This document shows, in pieces, positions 17,916 to 24,854 of a stretch of DNA of 64,000 bases. The DNA lies in contig NZ_QEYO01000019.1 of NCBI RefSeq assembly GCF_023718305.1, positions 24,298 through 88,297 of the forward strand, read 5' to 3'. The stretch is from Gramella sp. AN32. Lineage in GTDB: Bacteria; Bacteroidota; Bacteroidia; Flavobacteriales; Flavobacteriaceae. Numbering within the stretch: position 1 is the first letter of the stretch; each line of letters begins with the position of its first letter. The notes below the pieces were generated by a model, which made no database searches, had not been told where the DNA came from, and saw only the letters and a program-made list of their open reading frames with translations. The translations under genes and the position numbers were made by a program.

Positions 17916-19260
17916 CGTTGAAGGGTAAAATGAATGTTTTGTGTTTAAAAGAATTGGTGTATTCCAAAAGGTTTTTTTCGGGATCAATATAAGGGGTGCT
18001 TTTTCTCCCGTTTAGGGCAACGTAGCTGTCTACGTAAATTTCAATATTCTTGTGTCCGTCTTTTCTAAAATATTCCGCAAGATAATGCGCATACTGAATA
18101 ATAAAATCTGGTTGGAAACTCATCTGCTTTTCCTGAAAAGGCGTAAGAAAATCGGCATTATCAACATAAAATCTATTGCCGGTTTTTGCATCGATCACTT
18201 TAAACTGGGCATAACCCGATTTTTCCATTAACATCACCCTCCAGCTAAATCGATATCCTTCCTCTGTCCAGAAGAGTTCCCCAGGATATAGCAAATATCG
18301 CCAGGGCATTAATAATTGGATCACGAAAAAAGCTGAAACCGCCAGGTGAAGGATTTTTCTTTTTTTCGGTTTATAAAAAAGCAAACGCTGATTATCAAAT
18401 TGGGCTTTTTTAATCTTAAACCATACGGAAATTTTTTCCAAAATTTGATGATGCACCTGCGGACTAAAGAAAATTAACGCGCTTACAATCATCACATAAG
18501 GAAACATCCCAATAGGGAAAAGCACCCGGGTTAAAACATGAAATATGATCACCAGGATAAATGCAAAAAATCGGGTCTTTCTCCATAGTAATAAAAAAGG
18601 AATACAAAGATCGTAAAGCATGCCGCTCCAACTGAAAAAATAATGCATCCAGTCCTGTTGCATCAAATCCCCTAAAAAAGGCAGATCGTATTTAGAAGGC
18701 AGCCATATTTTTAAGGGCATCGCCCGCAAAAGCCAGTCGGAATTTATTTTGGCCAGGCCGGCATAAATATATACAATACTGAGCAAAAGTTTGATGGAAT
18801 CGATAGTCCACTTCGGAACCTTCTGAAAAGCTTTTTTTGTATCTTTTTTCGCATCAAAAGAGAAGTAGACCGCAGCAGGTAAAAAGATCATTAAAAAACT
18901 AAGGATGCTAATGAAATAGTAATGATTGAGGTAGGTGGTCTTATCCATGAGTTCGATATACGTAAAACTCAGGAAAAATGTAATGATCGCCAGGCGATAT
19001 TTAAATCCTACTGCTACCAGTAGTGCTGAGATCGCACAAATTATAAAAATAAGATAAGTGAAATTCCCTAAAGGCTTTACCCATTCAAAGCCTGCATAAG
19101 AAAAGTGAAATTTAGGTAAAATATAGAGTTTTTCGATCCAGCCTTTAGACCAAAATCGCAGAATACTCCCGAACATCATTAAACCAAAAAACAAACGAAA
19201 AACCGCCAATGGGGCGGCTTCTTCGTAAGTATTTAAATATTTGTTCAGGCTTAGATGCAT
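17896..19260 (-). CDS. Vitamin K-dependent gamma-carboxylase-like (HTTM) membrane protein
   Basis: A 454-residue protein with an N-terminal HTTM-type membrane domain (about six helices to residue 270) and a soluble C-terminal half. It looks like a full-length relative of vitamin K-dependent gamma-carboxylase: DKTTYLNHYY at 106-115 matches the animal enzyme's DKT..NNH segment (its catalytic-region His is matched by His113), and YAGLAKINSDWL keeps Lys171 at the position of the catalytic-base lysine. The C-terminal half has LYPGELFWTEEGYRFSW. Alignments are from memory. The start codon directly abuts the imelysin stop and the end overlaps the receptor start, so the three are translationally coupled. 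Substrate unknown. Confidence 0.85.
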   Translation of the reverse strand: MHLSLNKYLNTYEEAAPLAVFRLFFGLMMFGSILRFWSKGWIEKLYILPKFHFSYAGFEWVKPLGNFTYLIFIICAISALLVAVGFKYRLAIITFFLSFTYIELMDKTTYLNHYYFISILSFLMIFLPAAVYFSFDAKKDTKKAFQKVPKWTIDSIKLLLSIVYIYAGLAKINSDWLLRAMPLKIWLPSKYDLPFLGDLMQQDWMHYFFSWSGMLYDLCIPFLLLWRKTRFFAFILVIIFHVLTRVLFPIGMFPYVMIVSALIFFSPQVHHQILEKISVWFKIKKAQFDNQRLLFYKPKKRKILHLAVSAFFVIQLLMPWRYLLYPGELFWTEEGYRFSWRVMLMEKSGYAQFKVIDAKTGNRFYVDNADFLTPFQEKQMSFQPDFIIQYAHYLAEYFRKDGHKNIEIYVDSYVALNGRKSTPYIDPEKNLLEYTNSFKHKTFILPFNDEIKGL

Positions 19261-20391
19261 CTAATCTCCATCTGAATCTACATAATCTACTGAAATAGAC
19301 AAAGCCTGCATCATATCTACCTTTAGCAATACAACCAACCTTTGCAATTCATCAAAATTTGACAACATCAAAGAATTATCATTTTCGACCTGTGCTTTTA
19401 AACTGGATTTAAGGGTCTCACTTTTAGAAAAAACAACAGCAAACTGATCTTTAATCAATTTATCCAGGTCTGCGTCATCTTTCATACTATCCAGATATTG
19501 CAAATAATCGCTAAAACTGGATCCGTTTCCCGTATCAACAATCGAATTCCCCAGATAAAAATCGTAAAAACTGTTTAATGCCGTCTCATATAATTCTTTG
19601 GAAAGATCTTCGGCATAAAAAGCTTCCACATTTTGAGGTGAAGGCGTGCCGGTAAATGCGCCTGCAGGATAGCCTATTTTCCCCGATCTTAGTATCTTTT
19701 CGAAATACATCACATATTCATTGGTGAAACGATCTACAGAACCGGTGCTGGACGAACTCGTATTGTTAACAAATGTATCACGATAATTTCCCTGCCAGGA
19801 AGCATTCACCTGGGAAGTAAGGTTATTGATCCTGGAAGCTACATCAACCAAATATTTTTTATAAGCTTCTGAATTTGTGTCGCTGATATAAAACTCCAAA
19901 ATATCTTCATTTGTAGAGCCCAAACCAAAAAGCAAATAATCCAGTGCGGGAAAACCCTGCTCGGTATAGGAAGAGGGCAAATCTAAATTATAACTCCCCG
20001 TTTCAATTTTACTATCTACAGACGAAGTATTTACCGGATACGTATTCAAATAATTGCGATAATTCAATTCATCAGCTTTACCAATTTCAAACATGGAAAC
20101 TGTCTCGAAGCCGTTATAGGCTTCGCGGAAAGATTGCTGCAGAGAAATTAAACTTTCTGAAGTTGGATTTGCCGAGAAATTTTCAGAAGCCAGTTGCAGT
20201 TCATTTGTTTGCTCAGTAAATGCAGCATATGCCGGGACGATAATAACATCTGCCCAATTGGCCAACATTGCTCCACGGTCAAAAGAATTTGGGGTTTCAC
20301 CGCCATCATCTCCGCCAGGACTATCATCCCCTTTAGAACAGGCGGCGAAAAGTATCGTGACTAGTAGTAATATTCTTGAAAATTTGATCAT
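19261..20391 (-). CDS. Imelysin-family lipoprotein
   Basis: A 376-residue lipoprotein (signal MIKFSRILLLVTILFAACSKG, lipid-modified Cys18) followed by an acidic linker and two imelysin helical repeats. Imelysin-like proteins are implicated in iron uptake. The family's GxHxxE site appears as GFPALDYLLFG (146-156), so His is Pro and Glu is Asp, as in the variant branch known from Bacteroidota. Ends DYVDSDGD. It sits 51 bases after the DUF4856 gene and abuts the VKGC-like gene. The protein is probably exposed on the outer membrane or in the periplasm beside the TonB receptor. Confidence 0.88.
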   Translation of the reverse strand: MIKFSRILLLVTILFAACSKGDDSPGGDDGGETPNSFDRGAMLANWADVIIVPAYAAFTEQTNELQLASENFSANPTSESLISLQQSFREAYNGFETVSMFEIGKADELNYRNYLNTYPVNTSSVDSKIETGSYNLDLPSSYTEQGFPALDYLLFGLGSTNEDILEFYISDTNSEAYKKYLVDVASRINNLTSQVNASWQGNYRDTFVNNTSSSSTGSVDRFTNEYVMYFEKILRSGKIGYPAGAFTGTPSPQNVEAFYAEDLSKELYETALNSFYDFYLGNSIVDTGNGSSFSDYLQYLDSMKDDADLDKLIKDQFAVVFSKSETLKSSLKAQVENDNSLMLSNFDELQRLVVLLKVDMMQALSISVDYVDSDGD

Positions 20392-20442
20392 ATATAAAGA
20401 GTTAAAAGCCAGAGTTATAAATAACCACCCTGGCGAATGATA

Positions 20443-21654
20443 TTATTCTGCAGCTTCTGCTACGGTAAATCCAAATTCAGATGCAATTTCCTGAGCCGAA
20501 CTATCCAATGTTTCCGGCGTTACATCCCAAAAACCATTTCCGGCAAGCAGCGCAGATTTAATGGCATTGATGCTTTCAGTTTCTAAGTAAGGCATATCGT
20601 TATCAGGATTATTTGTAAACCTTAAACTGTAAATAAATCCGTAGCCTTCAGAAAGTTCATGAAATGCTGAACCAAATTCACCTTCCGCCAGAGACGTTTT
20701 TCCGCCCATTAAATAATGTACCGCCCTTACAGCGATCACTGTAGAAAGATTTTCTCGAATTATGGCAACCTGCTCATCGCGTAACTCATAATCCCCGGCA
20801 ACAATTGCAGCCCGACCTACTTTAAAAGCTTCTAAAGTTTCGGCGGCTATACCCGCGAAATCCTCATCGGCATCTACCTGCCCTAAATAACTAAACAACA
20901 GTCGATCGTTACTCTGGTTTAACATAGAAAACGGATCGTTTCCGGGAATGGATGGATCACCAACCAGGTAACCGTAAGCCTCATCCCATTTGTGCTCCAT
21001 AGTCGTATAAACCTGGCCGTCTTCTGTAATTGTATCATCATTATTGGAACGGTTATCCCCTTCATCCAATACTGCCGTAGAGAGATAATTATTTAAAATT
21101 TGATCTGCCAGCAAACCGCCAATTAAACCCTTGGCAAAAGCCTGGTTTAATTCCAACCCTTTTTCATTTACATAACGAACGCTGGAACCGGAAGCAATTT
21201 GCCCGGCAACTCCCGCTTCAGCAACCTCTTCCTTATTCTGCAGCACAGTCGTCATTTGTTCTGAAATAAAACCTTCGAAATCGGCCTTAATTTCATTGCT
21301 TTCAACCGTATTTGTTGAAAAATACAAATTTGAAGAGGCAATTTTCGATTTTATGCTTTTATCTGAAGCATTTAACTCTTCATTTGAAAATGCATTATTC
21401 GTGTTTGAAAACATATCCAGCAGTAATTGTTCCGAAGAATTGTCAAAATCTGTAAATGCTGCATTTAATTCAGCAGCCATTTGTAGCCTGGTAGTTTGTC
21501 CGTTATAATCTACGGTAGACTGCCCATCCCTTTCGAAAGTATAATTTGCGGGAATTATAATTTCATTTTCTTCGATCTCATTTATATCATCATCAGATGA
21601 ACAAGATGTAAAAAATGTGGCGGTGACCGCTGCTACATATAGTAAATTTCTCAT
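20443..21654 (-). CDS. DUF4856 lipoprotein, first gene of the imelysin operon
   Basis: A 403-residue lipoprotein (MRNLLYVAAVTATFFTSCSSDDD, lipid Cys18). The mature part opens with YTFERDGQSTVDYNGQTTRL, the DUF4856 start, and is otherwise helical, with repeated heptads and ALLAGNGFWDVTP near the end. DUF4856 proteins are known mainly as neighbours of imelysins in Bacteroidota; function is unknown. It is the promoter-proximal gene: a -33/-7 pair and a possible operator lie just upstream, and the imelysin gene follows after 51 bases. Confidence 0.85.
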   Translation of the reverse strand: MRNLLYVAAVTATFFTSCSSDDDINEIEENEIIIPANYTFERDGQSTVDYNGQTTRLQMAAELNAAFTDFDNSSEQLLLDMFSNTNNAFSNEELNASDKSIKSKIASSNLYFSTNTVESNEIKADFEGFISEQMTTVLQNKEEVAEAGVAGQIASGSSVRYVNEKGLELNQAFAKGLIGGLLADQILNNYLSTAVLDEGDNRSNNDDTITEDGQVYTTMEHKWDEAYGYLVGDPSIPGNDPFSMLNQSNDRLLFSYLGQVDADEDFAGIAAETLEAFKVGRAAIVAGDYELRDEQVAIIRENLSTVIAVRAVHYLMGGKTSLAEGEFGSAFHELSEGYGFIYSLRFTNNPDNDMPYLETESINAIKSALLAGNGFWDVTPETLDSSAQEIASEFGFTVAEAAE

Positions 21655-21692
21655 GTTCCTTATTTAGACTTATTAAAAATAATGTTCGCCGG

Positions 21693-21723
21693 CAAATATA
21701 AAACGACAATTAAAACTTCACAA
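21693..21723 (-). promoter_or_regulatory. Promoter of the DUF4856-imelysin-VKGC-like-receptor operon
   Basis: On the minus strand a TTG (21723-21721) is followed after 20 bases by TATATTTG (21700-21693), matching the Bacteroidota TTG/TAnnTTTG pair. The predicted start of transcription is about 30 bases before the DUF4856 ATG. Confidence 0.6.
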
Positions 21724-21725
21724 CA

Positions 21726-21738
21726 TTATTTAGAATAA
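21726..21738. promoter_or_regulatory. Inverted repeat beside the -33 box, possible metal-repressor site
   Basis: TTATT-TAG-AATAA is a 13-base inverted repeat adjoining the -33 element; the wider stretch TTTAGAATAAATTTAAA is AT-rich and roughly palindromic, as Fur-like boxes are. Position suits repression of the operon. The motif is weak evidence by itself. Confidence 0.35.
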
Positions 21739-21785
21739 ATTTAAATAACTTTTTACGATGGCTTTTTTAAGAGCTATAGAAGAAT

Positions 21786-22649
21786 TTAATGATAAGCTTT
21801 AAACATTTTTGAAGCCTCGTTATAAGCCGATTCAAAACTGGTCATTTTGATATTACAATCGGCATTAGCTGTATTGAAATAGGAAAGCATTTTTTCTGAA
21901 GGCATATTCCCTGTAAGTTCATCTTTTGCCATGGGGCAACCACCAAAACCCTGGATAGCTCCATCGAAGCGAAAGCAGCCGGCCTTAAAAGCAGCATTTA
22001 TTTTCTCATGCCATTTGGTTGGGGTGGTATGAAGATGGGCTCCAAATTCAATATTTGGATATTGGGGAATTAAATTCTCAAATAAATATTCAATAATATC
22101 CGGGGTAGAAGATCCTACGGTGTCTGATAATGATAAAATTTTTACACCCATAGCCGAAAGTTTTTCCGTCCACTCCCCTACGATCTCAACATTCCAGGGA
22201 TCTCCATAAGGATTTCCAAATCCCATAGATAAGTATGCCACGACCTCTTTGTTCGAACTATCGGCAATATTTAAAATCTCCTGCAAAACCTCAACCGATT
22301 CGGCAATGGTTTTATGGGTATTCCGCATCTGGAAATTTTCTGAAATCGAAAAAGGATAACCTAAATAATCAATTTCCGGATGCTGGCTGGCATCTTCAGC
22401 GCCACGTGTATTGGCAACAATAGCCAGTAATTTACTTTGGGTAGTGGAAAGATCCAGGCCCGCAAGCACTTCCGAGGTATCCTGCATTTGGGGAATTGCT
22501 TTTGGCGAAACAAAACTTCCAAAATCTATCGTATCAAAGCCACATCTTAAAAGCGACTGTATGTACTGCGTTTTTTCCTTAGTTGGAATAAAATCTTTGA
22601 TCCCCTGCATCGCATCCCTGGGACACTCTATAAGTTTTACTTTCGCCAT
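21786..22649 (-). CDS. Hydroxymethylglutaryl-CoA lyase
   Basis: A 287-residue TIM-barrel lyase of the HMG-CoA lyase family, splitting HMG-CoA to acetyl-CoA and acetoacetate at the end of leucine breakdown. It starts MAKVKLIECPRDAMQGIKDF (the R-D substrate and metal residues), has GAHLHTTP (metal histidines) and GCFRFDGAIQGFGGCPMA, the signature with the catalytic Cys, near residue 230. The final part is SEKMLSYF. It is not clearly in an operon; a structured repeat lies downstream toward the LysE gene. Confidence 0.92.
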   Translation of the reverse strand: MAKVKLIECPRDAMQGIKDFIPTKEKTQYIQSLLRCGFDTIDFGSFVSPKAIPQMQDTSEVLAGLDLSTTQSKLLAIVANTRGAEDASQHPEIDYLGYPFSISENFQMRNTHKTIAESVEVLQEILNIADSSNKEVVAYLSMGFGNPYGDPWNVEIVGEWTEKLSAMGVKILSLSDTVGSSTPDIIEYLFENLIPQYPNIEFGAHLHTTPTKWHEKINAAFKAGCFRFDGAIQGFGGCPMAKDELTGNMPSEKMLSYFNTANADCNIKMTSFESAYNEASKMFKAYH

Positions 22650-22837
22650 ACGCCCAAAGATAATATTTTTTGATTGTCCTTAAAGTTTCAAATAGTGATA
22701 AATAACGCCATTCCAGCGCAATTGAGTATGGACTTGTTTCAAAATTTTGAATCCTATAAATCCTTATAATAAATCGATATCCTGAAAATAAATATACAGT
22801 GGATCATAGAAATCTATAAATAATTGAAACTTCCTAA

Positions 22838-23070
22838 TAAAAAATTTCTTAAACCGACTATCCCTGCCTGCGGCTGGCAGGCCCGGGGCAAGCCGTAGGG
22901 GTACCAGCCTGCCGGCTGGCAGGTTTCACCGGTTTTATTTTGGCCTCTGGGCAAAAACCGGAATTTTATATTTCCCCTCACCCAGAACTGCGAAAAAGCA
23001 GTTCCGATCTCTCCCAAAGGAGAGGTGAAGAGGAAAACCCCGACGCAAAAGCATCGGGAAATTATTGAGA
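22838..23070 (+). repeat. Structured dispersed repeat, copy B
   Basis: About 230 bp matching copy A at 4616-4830. Hairpins correspond but their arms differ together: AACTGC..GCAGTT here against AACTGCC..GGCAGTT in copy A, and CTCTCC..GGAGAG here against TCTCC..GGAGA. An extra insertion carries two CCTGCC/GGCAGG hairpins. Its end abuts the stop of the LysE gene. A 102-codon minus-strand frame across it is an artefact. It fills the gene-free interval 22650-23070. Confidence 0.8.
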
Positions 23071-23685
23071 TTAAAGAAGTATAAGAATGGCAATTAGTAC
23101 AAAAACGCACACCTGCATCCATTTTAACCAGATTCCCGCATTCTGATTCGATTTTATATAGGCAGAAATTTTATGCGCCAGTATAGCCACAAGGCTAAAA
23201 ATTATTAGGGCCTGGAACATAAATAAAAACCCAAGAATATAGAATTGCAATATAGTATTGGCCTCAGGATCCCAGAGAAATCCGGGGAAAAAGGCCAGAA
23301 AAAATATCCCGACTTTAGGATTTAAAACATTCATGATAAATCCCTGTTTATAAAGCTGGACTAAACTCCTATCTCCTACTTTTTCAGAAGAAAATACAAT
23401 TTTTGGGTTGCTTTTATAAACCTGATACGCGAGGTAGAGCAAATAGGAAGCTCCCAAAATTTTAATAATTAGAAAGATCGAACCTGATTGCTGGATGATC
23501 ACCGAAACTCCAAAAGCCACCAAACTCGTGTGAATTAAAATTCCGGAGACTAAACCTAATGCTGTAATTATTCCCTGTTTTGATCCGTAAGCGATCGAGC
23601 GTACCAAAACATAGATAATGTCTGGCCCAGGTGATAATGTGAGTACTATTGATGCGGTTAGAAACGGAATGATTTGATCCAGCAT
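23071..23685 (-). CDS. LysE-family amino-acid exporter
   Basis: A 204-residue inner-membrane protein with about six helices, of the LysE/RhtB efflux family. The signature TLSPGPDIIYVL lies at about 17-28, and GLVSGILIHTSLVAFG and KILGASYLLYLAYQ follow as in RhtB-type members; GFIMNVLNPKVGIFFLAFFPGF is the second family motif. Substrates of this family are amino acids such as homoserine or threonine; which one is not visible. It starts 14 bases after pyrD on the same strand, so the two may be co-transcribed. Confidence 0.9.
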   Translation of the reverse strand: MLDQIIPFLTASIVLTLSPGPDIIYVLVRSIAYGSKQGIITALGLVSGILIHTSLVAFGVSVIIQQSGSIFLIIKILGASYLLYLAYQVYKSNPKIVFSSEKVGDRSLVQLYKQGFIMNVLNPKVGIFFLAFFPGFLWDPEANTILQFYILGFLFMFQALIIFSLVAILAHKISAYIKSNQNAGIWLKWMQVCVFVLIAILILL

Positions 23686-23699
23686 TCACTTTAATTAAT

Positions 23700-24722
23700 T
23701 TATAAACCTTTTTCCAGGATCTTTTTATTGATCGCTTTGATCAATGCCGGGCCTTCATAAATAAAACCGGTGTACAACTGGACCAGACTTGCCCCGGCTT
23801 CCAATTTTTCAATAGCATCTTCGGCCGTGTGTATTCCGCCCACGCCAATAATGGGGAAAGATTTGTTGCTTTTTTCAGATAAAAACCGAATCACTTCCGT
23901 AGATCTTTTTGTGAGTGGCTTTCCGCTGAGTCCGCCCATTTCATTTTTGGCTTCAGATTTTAATCCTTCTCTGGAAATGGTGGTATTTGTAGCAATGACC
24001 CCAGCTATCTTAGTCTCCTGAACAATCTCAATAATATCCAATAGTTGATCTTCAGTTAAGTCTGGAGCGATTTTTAATAATATTGGTTTGGGAGCTGTAT
24101 GCTCCCTATTTCTATTTTGAAGTGTATTCAAAAGATTTTTTAAAGGTTCTTTATCCTGAAGTTCCCTTAGATTGGGTGTGTTTGGTGAACTTACATTCAC
24201 CACGAAATAATCTACATACTCAAAAAGTTTGTCAAAACTGAAAACATAATCCTTAACCGCTTCAGCATTTGGAGTGAGCTTATTTTTGCCAATATTACCG
24301 CCAATTAAAACATTCGTATTTTTCTTTAATCTGGACACCATGGCTTCAACACCTTCGTTATTAAAGCCCATTCGGTTGATAATAGCGGCATCAGCTTTTA
24401 ACCTGAACAATCTTTTCTTTTCATTTCCTGCCTGGGGTTTGGGAGTGACCGTGCCCACTTCAATAAACCCAAATCCTAAAGCCGAAAGTTCTTTAAATAA
24501 TTTGGCATCCTTATCAAAACCAGCGGCAAGACCAACCGGGTTTTTAAATTTTAACCCGAAAACTTCCCGCTCAAGCCTTTTATCATTTACTGAAAATCTC
24601 GATCTCAAAACTGATGGCATACCAGGAATTTGACAAAATTTTCTTAAAAAATCGAAAGTGAAATAATGCACTTTTTCTGGATCAAATTTAAAAAGAACTG
24701 GCCGTATAAGAGATTTGTACAT
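23700..24722 (-). CDS. pyrD: Quinone-dependent dihydroorotate dehydrogenase
   Basis: A 340-residue class 2 dihydroorotate dehydrogenase that oxidises dihydroorotate to orotate, reducing quinone, in pyrimidine synthesis. The N-terminal membrane-associating helices (MYKSLIRPVLFKFDPEKVHY) mark class 2. The barrel has FKNPVGLAAGFDKDAK, FGFIEVGTVTPKPQAGN, VVNVSSPNTPNLRELQ (catalytic Ser region), LLKIAPDL, ATNTTISR and GVGGIHTAEDA. Both this gene and its downstream LysE neighbour read from a -7 box just upstream. Confidence 0.96.
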   Translation of the reverse strand: MYKSLIRPVLFKFDPEKVHYFTFDFLRKFCQIPGMPSVLRSRFSVNDKRLEREVFGLKFKNPVGLAAGFDKDAKLFKELSALGFGFIEVGTVTPKPQAGNEKKRLFRLKADAAIINRMGFNNEGVEAMVSRLKKNTNVLIGGNIGKNKLTPNAEAVKDYVFSFDKLFEYVDYFVVNVSSPNTPNLRELQDKEPLKNLLNTLQNRNREHTAPKPILLKIAPDLTEDQLLDIIEIVQETKIAGVIATNTTISREGLKSEAKNEMGGLSGKPLTKRSTEVIRFLSEKSNKSFPIIGVGGIHTAEDAIEKLEAGASLVQLYTGFIYEGPALIKAINKKILEKGL

Positions 24723-24739
24723 AAACTTGCAGATTTCTG

Positions 24740-24747
24740 CAAAAATA
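24740..24747 (-). promoter_or_regulatory. -7 promoter box of pyrD
   Basis: Minus-strand TATTTTTG followed by CAG, matching TAnnTTTG, 17 bases before the pyrD start. The same extended TATTTTTGCA occurs before the aconitase, nusB and amino-acid dehydrogenase genes. Confidence 0.45.
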
Positions 24748-24791
24748 GTTAATTATATATTCAGAAAATTTCTGAAGTAGCTATAACAAAA

Positions 24792-24828
24792 AACTAACCC
24801 ATCCCGAAAGAATCGGGATGGGTTAGTT
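24792..24828. terminator. Strong terminator downstream of second TonB receptor gene
   Basis: AACTAACCCATCCCGA and TCGGGATGGGTTAGTT form a 16-bp perfect stem with a short AAGAA loop; on the minus strand it is followed by TTTTGTTA. It ends the receptor transcript before pyrD. Confidence 0.85.
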
Positions 24829-24854
24829 GTAAAGTCTTTTTTTAATTATTCAGT

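Noticed and set aside
15450..17987. Longer start of the first TonB receptor (17987)
   Set aside because: ATG 17915 gives an immediate signal peptide; the extension overlaps the upstream gene by 92 bases.
22814..23122. Minus-strand 102-codon frame across the structured repeat
   Set aside because: It lies in non-coding repeat DNA, overlaps the LysE gene and has no protein signature.
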